From Pachypanchax playfairii (lineage: Eukaryota > Chordata > Actinopteri > Cyprinodontiformes > Aplocheilidae): a stretch of 64,000 nt of DNA. This document shows, piece after piece, positions 50,119-61,382 of the stretch. The stretch is taken from the NCBI GenBank assembly GCA_006937955.1, contig SSNP01000067.1, positions 2,882,415 to 2,946,414 on the forward strand, in the 5' to 3' direction. The notes below the pieces were generated by a model. That model saw nothing but the letters and a program-made list of their open reading frames with translations, was not told the origin of the DNA and did not search any database. Each line of letters begins with the position of its first letter. Position 1 is the first letter of the stretch. Both the position numbers and the translations under genes were made by a program.

Positions 50119-51651
50119 ACAGAAGTTTATATTATAAACATATCAGGCTTATTTGTGTGAAATCAACGTTTCAGTAAATTACATGTCAATTCCAGTCGTA
50201 AAAGGTGCAGCTGACTGACGTTATAACAGGTTGTTTATAGGTTGCCATGACAACAGGAAGTACGAAGATAGCAGGGGTTTTCTCTGCTTTAAAATACGGT
50301 ACCACTGCACTGCAGATGTATTCAGTAATATACTGCGTTAAGAACAATATGTCAAATCGATTATAATTTCAGTGTATGAATGTGCGTGAGAGTGAATGAA
50401 TGTATGAAGCGCTTCGTCCTCTGACTAAGCAAAGCGCTATTACAGGCCATTTACCATTTACCACTCATACAGGTTAAGTATTTTACATGCATTACTTAAT
50501 TTCTCACTCCTCACTGCAGAAATATGTTCCTCGGAAACGATACGATCTCTTAAAAAAGCATAAAGGGACAGGCTCTGATTCTCCATCTTCTTCTTCCATT
50601 AGTCTGGATGACACTCAAATATCCCGCGCGGTGTTATTGCTTATGATGTTCTTTCTCGTTAAAACAAGTTTGATATCTCGTAAAAACGAGAAACTTTCTC
50701 GTTATAACGCGTTTGATATCTCGTAAAAACGAGAAACTTTCTCGTTATAACGAGATGATGCTTCTAAATTTATTTCTCAGCTCTGGCAGTACTACGTTTC
50801 CGTATGCAAGACATGAAACATACACAACTGTGAAGAAAACTGAATTAACCTGAAAAAAAAACTAATATGCACACCCTCCAGCAATCAAGAGTCTTTGCAG
50901 TATCACATTTATCATTTTTTAGTGATTGACTGGATTATAAGCAAAAGTGGCATGAAATCACCAGCAAAGATATTTCTTCAACATGACTCAACGGTGAGAA
51001 ACAGCATTAAAAACATGACTATCCAGACATGCAGTCCTTGTTCACTGTCAAACTGCAGATGTATTTGCAAACATCACATCAGAACATTCTGACAGATACA
51101 GCAGAATTTCCTCAATTCCATTACATGTTTCATACAATGATAAGTGGTTTCAGGCACTCAAGTGCTCCAGTTTTTCATTCTGTGAGACCACAAAGCTACA
51201 GAAGCAAATCAGCTCATCTACGGTAGTAGGATTGGTATAAAGTTCTTCACAACAAAGATGAAAGTTGAAAGTTGGTATACTTGACAGCAAATGACTCTGT
51301 GGCCACAACTTGTCTTTCGTTTAGCATTAGTTTTTGCCTAAGAAAAATACCAATGAATACTTATTGATCCAACCTGACCTTTTCACTTAAAAAAACCTTC
51401 TAAGTGTGCTTCTTATTTACTGTTTCAAATAAACGGGTGTATACTCCTTCTCAGTTTTCATTTGCATTTTGGAAAACTTTGCATGTAAAGGAAAGTGTTG
51501 AGTGTTTTGCACAAGGACTGCAACACATGTTCTTGAAAGATGTATCCCCCTTATCTGAAATCACATAGTATATATCTCAGGAGAGGTAAATTAAAGGAAA
51601 CATTTGAGGTAGTCAGTGAAGTTTTAATATATTTTGTTCATCTATATTTAT

Positions 51652-52180
51652 TAGGGCTGTAACAATACATTATCCCACGATACAATAAGTATCTCAATAC
51701 ATTGCTCATGATACGATACACGATACGATACATTAAAACTTTTCTTTGTTTTGATTTTCAACAAAACAAAACTCTCTGGATAATATTTATTTTGCTTTGA
51801 TACTTTGACAATGGGTGAAACAAACGCACTCATTCCCTTTTACATTAGTTTGTAGTATTTTATGACAGAACTAATATGCCACAAACTAAAATTCTTACTT
51901 TGAGATATGTCAAAAGAGTTATTTAATAAAGCTTCATGTATTTTTAATTGTTGCTCATCACAGTAAAATATTGCAGTTACCAAGCCACTGATTTGCTTTC
52001 ACATCAGTTCAGAGTTTTTTTTTTTCCAGTGAAAAACCTTTTTGACATAATGTTAGACAGCATGTTATCCCACCTTGTGGTGATCAGTACACCATGTTTA
52101 CTGTATCAATTGTATTGATATTGGACCTCACGATACGATATTGCGATACATCGATACAATGATGTATTGTTACAGCCCTA
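51652..52180. mobile_element. hAT-type miniature element, 529 bp
   Basis: Identical 19-bp inverted termini, tagggctgtaacaatacat, lie at 51652-51670 and 52162-52180. Near each end are many cgatac/gtatcg motifs, so the arms can pair further. Flanking octamers atatttat and atacttgt agree at six of eight positions, which fits an aged 8-bp hAT duplication. No coding region is present. Confidence 0.8.
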
Positions 52181-53606
52181 ATACTTGTGAACTTTACTAA
52201 CAGTTGCTAACTTTGTTCTTGCTAAAGCATCTTCATCTTGAATGAAAGGTTCATAACTGCAAGTTGTTATGCAATGACAAGCTGAAACACAGTTTGTTGA
52301 TTTTTATTTTTGTCTGCCTGCTTTTTTTTTTTTTTACCTTGTTTTTTGTTGGAAGCTATTCTATTTTGAAGTTGCAAGAAGTCATCAGTCACTTGACACT
52401 TATGCACACGTAATCAGAGAGAGATGTTTTATAAAAACAAAACTGTTGTTCTAAAACAACAACTTTATTCAAAGATAAAGAATCAAATCTTGCTGGATGG
52501 TTAAACAGCATATTATTCCTCTGCATCACTGACTTGAACTGATACAAGTTATTTAAATGCTAATGTAATTTGGGTTTGAGTCTGTTTTGGCAAAAATTTC
52601 ATATCAAATAAACAATTGAAGCTTTGTGCGTTGCACACTTTTTGAGTAGAGCATGGGTTTCAAGACAAATTGAACCATTTCATCAATTTCTATCACAAAA
52701 AGCTGAAGAACATCCCAGTCTGCACAAGGATAGGGTATAGAACCTGAACTAGACCAAAGACTAGAACCCTGGAGGATTGTCCTCCACAGCTGAAAGCAAA
52801 AAGAGAGGTAGATTTGCATTCATAATAAGAAAAAAAATGTATAGTTATACAGTTATCAGTGCAATGCTTACTTTTCTGTGGTGCAACTGTAAGGAACACA
52901 AATAGGAGAGAAGAGAAAATTAGATTGAAGGTGAGATGAATGAGAAGGGGGACATGAGCTAGAACAGAAAAGAGGTGATAAGAAAAATTTAATCACAAAG
53001 CAGCTGTAAATAAGGCCATCCACCACAACCTTTTTCCGTTAAATGGCAAACCTGAAAATGCTTAACAGAGCAGTGCACCACAAGTAAAGTCAAAACACAG
53101 TTTAAGCCTTGTCAGCCGTTACACATGACAGCTGGAGCAATAAATCCAAGTGATATGAAGTGAAATAAGGCATTATTTTACAAAAGGAAAAAACAATATT
53201 GAAATCAATCAGACTGAAAGTTGTATTTAAGAGAAAGATGCCTTATTTTCACATGCAGTGAATACAAAATGAAATGTAAATGTACGTCCTTGGACACATG
53301 ATAAAGGATGGTGAAAAATAGATTGTGTTTAATATTTTTTTCCTTCTGTATAGTTTTATGTTTTTGTTGTCTTTATTAAATGTTTAAGGACTGCAAGAAA
53401 ACCTCACAAATTTCATCATGCTCCAGACCTTCCGTTTGCTGTCAACAAGATCCAAATTAATGTTATCACACTTGACTGAACTTGACTGATTTCATATAAT
53501 GATTGTCAAACTTTATATCATTTGCAAGTTAAAGTAAGTATTACATTCTGCATTCTGAGTTGATGTTATTTCTTGATTTTCACTTCTTTTAAAATCAGAT
53601 ATGCTA

Positions 53607-53677
53607 CTAGTCAAAATTTTGGAACTACTTTCTTCTTCAATTGAATGAGAAAGTTTGTCTAAAAACTTTTGACTGGT
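53607..53677. mobile_element. Short Tc1-derived miniature remnant
   Basis: The ends ctagtcaaaattttgga and ctaaaaacttttgactggt are inverted versions of the agtcaaaagtttggac terminus common in fish Tc1-like elements. Only about 70 bp remain. A chance match is possible. Confidence 0.4.
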
Positions 53678-55284
53678 TGTTTACACAATGAATGTTTGTA
53701 AAAACATCTCTTGTCTTGTCAATGGGAACTGAAACATACCAACAAAAAAGGAGAAAGAAGCTTCTTCTTAAAAGCCTCTTTGTTGTTTGTGGCCATTCAC
53801 CCATAAATAATAATAAGCTTTTAGGGATGGCAGCCTTCTCCTATACTGTACTTGGAGCAGCTCTGTGGTTTTATTGAAACATTCCATTCTCTTCATTTGT
53901 TTCTTTTCTCCTAATCACTCATCCAAGATGATCTTCCCATTTATTCCTTTTTGCAACAAACTCTCTTTGCCTTGTTTTATTCCTTTACAAATGTTGATTT
54001 AATCATGCTTCATGTCCCTCTGTCCTTCTTTAATTCTCTCCTCTTCTTTCCATCTAAAGCATTAACCCTATGGCATTAACAGCATACCACTTCCGTTAGA
54101 TTCATTTGCACATTTACAAGTGTTAATCACATACTGTATGTAAAGATGTATGACATATTTGTGTCTACTTCTTTTGTATAACGTGAAGCAAAATGTAACT
54201 CATTTACAGGTGCTGCCATAGAGCCAGAGTCTGTGCACGAGAGAGTGAAAGAAGCTGAAAGCTTCACCTACTCACCAGCACATGGTGTTTTCTAAGCAAC
54301 AGAAAATAATTAACTAAGGTTTATTTTTGTCTTGTTTATTCAGGAAAGAAGAGTGGAAAAACTGGATCATGCAGTGAGGGGTTACTTGATTTATTTTGAT
54401 TCAGCTTTTGGGTTTATGTCAGTTGTTTATGGTTTTTTTTTCTAGTCGATGGTGTTAATACACAGCAGGCGTTGTAGGTAGGTGATCCTTTTCATTCCCA
54501 AAAAGCACATAGTGGCTAAAATCTTTGGGACAAAACTGTAGTTAGTGACTCAGTCCCATGGGTGAAAATTTGATAAAGGCAAGATAAATTAACAAGAGTG
54601 TAAACCAAGTACAAAAGTAAAGAGCTAAATGATGTTTTTAGCATGCTGGTGCAATAAGAGTGTGTGGATGTGTGGGCGAGTTTATAAGTGTTTGAGTAAA
54701 TGGCAGGAATACAGATGATGAAAAATAAAAAGACAACAGATAAACACTGCAAAACAAAGAAAAAAAAGATGACAAGTTCATACACATACACACACATATG
54801 TATCCCCATTAGTGGCTCTCCTAGCAGCAGTCAATAGTGCTAACCTTTGGTGCTCCTTACACACAAACATAAACACACAAACAACCTTTCAGTCTTGTAG
54901 CTGTAATGCTTATAATCATTGCGTTCCCAGCTCCATGTGTAGAGATAAAACCTTAATGTCATCATGCAACACACACATACAGGCACCCTGTTTATTGAGA
55001 TAAGAACATAATGTCATCTCTGTGCAGTGATAAAGTTCAAGGAGAAAACTGGAGCTGAGCCCTTGTGCCCTTTTAACTGCAGTGAAAAGTGGTGAGCAGA
55101 GATGCTCTTTTTTCCAAAAAGTGTGTGAAAAGGTTTCCTGTGAATTTTGGCATTCATATAATAAATTATGGTGACACAAACTCAAGTGGTTGTGGATTCT
55201 GATAAAGAATGAGGTGAGTTAACACTTTTTTTTTTAGTTTGTTTTGTCATATCAGGTTAAGCTGCGATCAAGTTACATTCTCAC

Positions 55285-55460
55285 GTGTGGAGACATCGCT
55301 GCCACAGCTGGTAGAGTAAGTCGCCCATGAAACACGTACAGTAATTGTGATTTCAGACTATGGCTCCTGCTGTCAAGATACCAATGTTTCCTTCAGCTTG
55401 AGCAGGTCCGTCCCAGCCTTTGTATTGGCTAACTGTCATTGGTGTGATGAGGGAATAATG
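55285..55460 (+). repeat. Old fish interspersed repeat with tRNA-like head
   Basis: The stretch cagctggtagagtaagtcgcc, followed by ggctcctgctgtcaa and tgtttccttcagcttgagca, follows the order of a common teleost repeat that starts with a tRNA-like A box. It is strongly decayed, and the B box is lost. Confidence 0.35.
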
Positions 55461-56727
55461 TGGAAAACAATGAAAACATGTAATTCCTTTAAAATTAGTG
55501 AACAGAAAAGCAGATTGAAACTCATGGTTTGAACATGTTTGCATTTTGTGATGCATCATTAGTCTATTGTACATGAGTGTACCCTTCTGAGCACAAAAGT
55601 TAATAAAATTGTGTTCCATTTCCGCCATTTTGTGTTGCCTTGGTCATTACCTTACTATGTATAAACACACCTAGACTTGTGAATATAAAAGGGTAACAAC
55701 AACAACTATAGTGCAATGTATACATTTTAAACCATCCCTTATCTTGTTAAACTTTAGTTCAAGACTTTCTTGTGATCTTAAAAATGGTCTTAAAAAATAT
55801 TTATGTCATAATTTGAAGGGCTCTCAAACGTTCCCTCCAAAGAATAATGCACTTCATTCAAGCAATGAAAAAAATCAATGGGATTTATAAGACAGCAGCA
55901 CACAAAGCTCTTTATGGATCATAAGTACCCTACTTTCTATGCCAATTCTGAAAGGCTGACAGCATCAAATTGCTAAAACTGGGGGTTTGCTATAGAAACA
56001 CACAAACATTCTTGTTGATTTATCCTTTTTATTTTCATTTTCTCTTCTACAATTTCCAAAAGCTGTTCAGACTCTGCCAATCAAAAGGTTTGGGTCGAAA
56101 TTATTTTTGCAAGCCCTAATGGTTAATATGTTCTACTAACAGCCACTGATCACTTCCTCTCTCAACAGAAACTGAAAGAAGTTCTCTTGATAGCAAGACC
56201 CACTGCAGTTATAAGTGCACAGCTGATAATTAGCTGTGATTTCTTCAAAGAGAAACAAAGCTTTGCTAGCCTGGAGGCCAACCCACAAAGACAGGAAGCA
56301 ACCAATTTCCTCCTTCAGAAGAGCACAAAACAGACACTGTACAGAAAAGGTAGTATTTACCCCACTCTAGATGTTTTTAGATGGCAATGATGTTTATTAA
56401 ATGTTCCAATCTTGCTTTAAAAATCAGTCACCACACAGAAACAGCTCTTCAAGGAATATTTCAATGACTCTTAACTGCTGATGCTGGCAATTCTGCAATT
56501 GTTGTGCTTTTATACCTGTCTTCTGCATTTCATACAGTAGATCCAGTGGTACCAGTGAAACCTGGTTTCTTGACTCGGACACGAAAGGAGAAAGATCCAC
56601 TTTTGGCTCTCCATTGTTCATTCTATATATACTACCCATAAATATGATCTTAAGAATGAATATCATTCCTTTTCACTGCTTTGTGGACAACATGTAGTTT
56701 TATCTGCCGTTCAGTCTCTGAAGTAAG

Positions 56728-57190
56728 GACTCAAACAGCCATTTTTCAACTGCCTAAGGGACATTAAAACTCAGTTGGGTTCAAACTTCCTGAATTTAAA
56801 TTCGAACCAAACTGAAGTAATATGGTCTGGAAATTTTGACCCATTCACTCAATTCATCCTTGGCCTATTTGCCCCAAACTTCCATACTACCTTGTAAAAA
56901 AGAATTAATTAAAACAACTTAAAGCCATCTCTGACAGGTTTTTAGACACAGACAAACTGACTAATGCAGCTGTAATATCCAACCTATTGGATTTTGTTGA
57001 TGTGAAGCGTATCTCCCATCCAGAGAGGGTGAATAACTTTTTTTCAGGTTTCTTATCACTTGGACCAGTCAACAGGAACACCCTTCCAGTTAGTCCAAAA
57101 CTCTCTCATGCATCTTTTAAATGGCATTTAAAAATGCAAACACATTATCTATGTTTTAGCTTCCCTTACCTACAACCCAAAGCCATTATT
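56728..57190 (+). pseudogene. L2-like LINE remnant
   Basis: Translation in the plus direction gives CLRDIKTQLGSNFLNLNSNQ followed by TEVI, matching the L2-type segment just after the reverse transcriptase active site (pattern CL.DI..W...NFL.LN..KTEV). Stops at about 56895 and 56910 interrupt it. A later piece, SFKWHLKMQTHYLCFSFPY, resembles the usual C-terminal end (FKS.LKTHL..LAF). The section between is shortened. This is an old, dead copy unrelated in detail to the LINE at 48071-50145. Confidence 0.6.
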
Positions 57191-57989
57191 CCCATACAAA
57201 GAAAATGTGTATCTTATATAATTCTCTCATTTCACTCACTTCCAAAGGTTTTTTTTGTACATTGTTTCTAAAATTCAACTCACCTCCTCTTTCGCATTAA
57301 CTCACTTTCCAAATTTTGTGTATAAACATATTTTTACTGTTCTGTCAACCTTTTCCCTGTGACTCCATCATGAGCACATCCCCTTCATTTACTCTTTCTT
57401 CTAAGTGTTTCATAATTATAAGGGTCAACATATACTCGTCACGCTTCACCGCCAAGAAATCACAGCACTGACAAATGATCTGTTGTGAAGAAAATCAGAA
57501 TAAGACAAACAACTTTCCATAAATTATAATGTAACAACTGTAATTTACACAACTTTCAATTAATTCTAAAAAAAAGGCTCAACAAAAACCAAATATTTAT
57601 TGTAGGAACAGTTTAATAAATACTGCTTTAGAATAAGTCTTTGAAAATTGCCCTTCATGTATCAATAAGCAAAAATGAAAGGACAGAAAACACAGTACAT
57701 TGTAGTTTGGGTATTCATTACAAGTCCATAATTTAGAGATAATAATTAAGGGATAAAGTCATTCTCAAGCACATGCAAAAGCATTAAGCATGATTAACAA
57801 ATATGAGTCTGCCAGATTACAAATTTACACACATTTTTGTAAACCCGAACAAAGCCCAATGTGAGTGTTTGGGATGAGGCGCTCTCTTTTTTTTCCTGCA
57901 TTTGTCTTTTTTTTTCTTTTTTTAATCTTTGGTCCTTTTATTTTGGTTTACCCTCTTCACCATTGCTTCCCTTTTCCTTCTGCTTCTCT

Positions 57990-58600
57990 CACTTACCTTC
58001 CTGTTACAGACAGGTCTTTAACAGCTCTATGATGAGCCCCGCCTGCTGGAGGAGAGTGATGAGGTGCTGCGTTGATCACACCTGGGAATAATCAGCTGAT
58101 TACTCACCTCTGAGCGGTATATCAACTCTGCGTTTGTGACACCTTAGTACAAGACCATCAGTGGCCTTCAGTGAATGTCTCAGCCAGTACTTGGTGAAAG
58201 TTTATTGATTACTTTTTCTGGTGACTTAAAAATAATTCTCTTAGAGTAAAATTATGTACCGTCTTCCTTTGTGTGTAATCCCACTGTTCACTCCTGGTGA
58301 CATGCTTCGATGTTCCTGTGATCTACGTACCTGCTGAGACCCTACAGTGAATAAAGAAATTACTCACCTCTAGGTTGACACTACTCCTGACAACTCTGCT
58401 GCCTCTGTAAGAAACTCATCTGTGAAAGAGACTATTGTACCTCACTACCTCATCTGTGCCTCAACTACTTTCATCATCATCATCATCAGCAGCAGCAGCA
58501 CTTCACAGACTCACTTGCTCCTCCTCTCCTTGGTTGGCTCCTCAGTGCTTCGAACTCACTCTTCTTACCTGCAAACCTACAAAACAAGAACACTAGCAAA
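57990..58600 (+). repeat. LTR-like retroelement fragment
   Basis: A pyrimidine-rich lead-in is followed by cagctgattactcacctctg, a TATA-like gcggtatatcaa, and later gaataaagaaattactcacc as a possible polyadenylation region. The order resembles a fish LTR. No duplication or internal gene is seen, so this is tentative. A small (TCA)n(CAG)n tract lies at 58471-58500. Confidence 0.3.
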
Positions 58601-58917
58601 ACCTTAGTGATAATTATTATACAATTAAATCATTAAGAAGGAATGATGATAAACTTTGCCTCTCCTTGCATCCAATATTGACCCTTTTTCCTGGTTCAGT
58701 CTACTTTGCTTACTTACATTTTTCCAACAAAAAACATTTTATTTTCCTTTTACTTCAGAGTGCTTAGAGTCCGTTCAGCCATCACTATGACCCAATTCTG
58801 CAGTGCTGCAGATAAATTAGATTTTTTAGCCATTGAATTGATGTGATTACTTAAAGGGGGAAAAATGAAACTAACAATGTCACAGCCCTTTTCAAACCCT
58901 CACTCTTTCTTTCAACA

Positions 58918-59215
58918 GTCAGCAGACAGGAAGGCGTGTAAACCCTGGGCAGGTCCGCCAGTCCATCATAGGACCAACACAGAAACACACAACAATGAAG
59001 TCACACACTGACATCTAAAGTCATTTTAAAACCCCAGCTAACCTAACATGCTGGCTTTTGGACTGCAAGAGGAAACCAGAGTAACTAGAGAAAACAAACA
59101 TGCACGCTGAAGAACATGACACTCCAAAAAGAAAAGCTTGGGGGTTTAAGAGGTTTAAAACCAAATGCGCAATTGTGAGACAACACAGCAAACAACTTAA
59201 CCACTGTGCAGCCTC
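58918..59215 (+). repeat. Widespread teleost interspersed repeat
   Basis: The block order gggcaggtccgccagtccatc, ctaacctaacatgctggct, ttggactgcaagaggaaacc, agaaaacaaacatgcacgctg, gcagcctcactctc matches a very common fish repeat (its usual wording includes ggactgtgggaggaaaccgg). It is diverged from that form. I cannot give its family name with certainty. Confidence 0.55.
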
Positions 59216-59369
59216 ACTCTCAGTAAGATACTCTACAATACAAAACAATATAACAATCATTTTTAAATAAACTCACAAGCATCCTCCCTTAGGAACTGGA
59301 CTGGTTGGTCTGGTGCTTTAAACTTTGAGTGTAAACCTCTTTTATACTGAAACAAAAACTTTTTTAACA

Positions 59370-60140
59370 TTGTGCTATTGGTAAGTAGGAAGTTTTATTG
59401 CCTTAGGAATTAGGTTTTAAGACATTCTGTGTCTTGATTCAGTTGAATAATATGTTTTCTCAAACAGCAAGAAATCAAATAGCTTATGGTTGGAGGAGGA
59501 TCTGTCATATTATTGAAGGCTTTCTTCTCACATTCCTACTTGAAAATAATTTCAAAGTATTGGAGTTGGAACTTGGCAACTCTCTCTCTATTTTCAGCAC
59601 ATGTTGTGGAGTCTTTCTCTCATTGCATTACAGTTACCAATTTAATTTTGCCATTATGCCTCTCAACAGTGCCTCTATTTCAGGTGGTGAGAATTAAGTA
59701 GAGAACTCTGTGAAAGTACATCTCGTGCTAGGTTTTTATGGTCAGTTATGTCATATTAGTAATTAGTAATGCTGGTAAAATTCTCATTGACACCTAGAAA
59801 TTTAGTGCTGCTGACCATTTTTACAAGGGAGCCACTGATATACAAGGACGTGTAGTGTTTCATCCTGATTGATAAATAACACCACAATTGGATAATCGAC
59901 ATTCAATAAAAACTGGTTGGCACTGGATTTGGCAGTAAAGTCATATGTCAGTAAAACAAAAAGGAAAAGACGGAGCACATATCCTTGAGGGACCCCTGTT
60001 TGATGGAGTATAGCATCTTACTGCACACACACAATGTCTGTTGTCCTTTTGACAACATGCAAAAAAAAGAAAAAATCAGGCATATGAAAAAGAGTGTTTG
60101 TGTTATCAGAGTAATTGTGCTGATTCTGGTAGATGACATC
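59370..60140 (-). pseudogene. Decayed CR1/Rex1-like LINE reverse transcriptase fragment
   Basis: Translating the minus strand in pieces gives TGVPQGYVLRLFLFVLLTYD, which fits the motif TG.PQGCVLSPLLF..LTHD. Next come a ruined active site, LLNVDYPIVVLFINQDET (expected pattern IKFADDTTVVGLI..NDET), and SLYISGSLVKMVSSTKFLGV, a good match to the following conserved block. Farther on are IGNCNAM and, last, KAFNNMTDPP. The pieces lie in family order but in different frames with stops, so the copy is dead. It differs from the LINE at 48071-50145 and represents a second lineage. The end near 59370 is set where matches to the C-terminal NSFFP-type block fade. Confidence 0.7.
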
Positions 60141-60885
60141 ATGCACCATTTTCTATACCCATGACCTTATAGCATGGTAATTGAAATATTTTTTTCTATC
60201 AGCTTTTTATTCCTGTTATCATTACTATCAATAAACAAGAATTACAATATAATAATCATATTCATCATCATTTATGTTGCCAACCTCCCCGTATCGGTGC
60301 TCTCAAACCTTTTTGTTGTTGTTTGGTTGTGTATATTTTTTGAACATCTGATTGAAATGCAACACATTAAGACTGTGGTTTTGACATAAATCAGGAGATA
60401 ATGTGAAGTTATAGTAGAGTATGAAGCAATAAAGGAAAGGTTCATTAACAGGTCCCTACAAACATAAAAGACTTCAGGTGAGTAAATGCCCATAAGTATT
60501 CAGTGCACTAATGGCAAACAACAATCTGTCCTCATTGGACATACCACATCTTTTTTGCATGAAGTAGCAAAGGTTTATTTAAAAAAATGCCTGAATGCAA
60601 CTAATCAAACTAAGTAGCTACTAGAGCTGGGCGATAGACTGATAACGATATGTATCACGAAATAAATTGTTCTCAATAGAAAAATGAAACTATTGCAATA
60701 GACGTCATCAATTTCTCTTCCTCTCTTAAAAAAACATAAGAACTGCCAATCCACATTGAGTAGCGCAGAGACGATCCAATCACAGCCGCAGCGTCACGTC
60801 ACGTGACTTGTTACGTACAGCACAAGCACCAAGCCGCACATGTGTATTTGTTTGGGAAGCAGCCAGCGGCCGTAACGCCTGGGTA

Positions 60886-61374
60886 ATGGAGGAAATGAGT
60901 GTTCCGACAAGAGAAAAATCAACCGAGAGTTTGGGTGACCAGGTTACCAAAGAGAACACAGAAGACGGTTCCAATGCCGGAGAGATTGTTGAAAGGAAGG
61001 GCCAGAGAAGCTCCGTAGTGTGGAGGTATTTCAGCTATTTGAAGTCTGACAAAAAACAGAATAGCGCGCACTGTAAATTGTGCCGAAAGCATGTTCCCAC
61101 AAACCTTTTTTATCACCTGAAGCAGTGCCACCCACTAGAGCATGCTCAATCCTTGACTGAAAGGGCTAATTTGTCATTGAAAACAACCAGGGGAATCCCT
61201 GCGACACAGCATCAGTCAATTGGGTCGGCTTTCTCCAGCACCTTACCATATGACAAAAAAGCTAAGAGACTGAAAGGGCTAATTCGTCATCGAAAACAAC
61301 CAGGGGAATCCCTGCGACACAGCAACAGTCAATTGAGTCGGCTTTCTCCAGCGTCTTACCATATGACAAAATAG
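60886..61374 (+). pseudogene. hAT transposase N-terminus with BED zinc finger, truncated
   Basis: From the ATG at 60886 (MEEMSVPTREKSTES) the frame runs 162 codons. A BED-type finger is clear: SSVVWRYFSYLKSDKKQNSA, then HCKLCRKHVPT, then NLFYHLKQCHP. The CxxC pair and the later HxxxxxH pair are the zinc ligands. It continues to SIGSAFSSTLPYDKKAKR, which in complete family members precedes the catalytic domain. Here a 113-bp segment (61157-61269) is directly repeated at 61270-61382. Because 113 is not a multiple of three, the second copy is read in another frame and ends at a stop at 61372. The catalytic domain and dimerisation region are missing. The product, if made, could only bind DNA. Confidence 0.8.
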
Positions 61375-61382
61375 CTAAGAGA
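61157..61382 (+). repeat. 113-bp direct tandem duplication
   Basis: Two adjacent copies both begin ctgaaagggctaatt and end gctaagaga. They differ at a handful of positions, which shows that the duplication is not brand new. It lies in the hAT gene remnant and breaks its frame. Confidence 0.9.

Larger units (their letters stand above)
48071..50145 (-). mobile_element. 5'-truncated CR1/L2-like LINE
   Basis: The element reads leftward. It contains the reverse transcriptase frame, a short 3' untranslated part with ctgggataaataaagtat, and a tail of about ten TTTCA pentamers (48075-48126). This tail style is typical of fish non-LTR elements of the Jockey superfamily (CR1, L2 or Rex1-like). Its 5' end falls inside ORF2, just before the reverse transcriptase, so the endonuclease and ORF1 are missing, as in abortive reverse transcription. 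The exact 5' junction near 50145 and the target duplication could not be fixed by eye. Confidence 0.85.
47781..50804. mobile_element. Palindrome-rich TA-flanked element split by a LINE
   Basis: The left end (tacggaaacgtagcactgcc) and the reverse complement of the right end (tacggaaacgtagtactgcc) match, and the arms stay similar for over 100 bp through aaatttagaagcatcatc. If the terminal TA is the target, the element is of a TA-duplicating type. Just inside each terminus are repeats of a 43-bp unit that is itself palindromic (cgagaaactttctcg, ctcgttataacgag). The right side has two full units (50669-50711 and 50712-50754) and the left side about one. A LINE occupies about 48071-50145. The remaining interior (47890-48070 and 50150-50650) includes a fragment ending caaagcgctattacaggcca, which resembles another fish repeat. 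Confidence 0.75.

Noticed and set aside
48343..50137. Several plus-strand open frames of 60-90 codons
   Set aside because: They are antisense to the LINE reverse transcriptase and have no independent support.
55295..55325. cagctggtagagtaag resembles a tRNA A box
   Set aside because: No B box follows and the stretch fits a decayed interspersed repeat better. No functional tRNA gene is supported.
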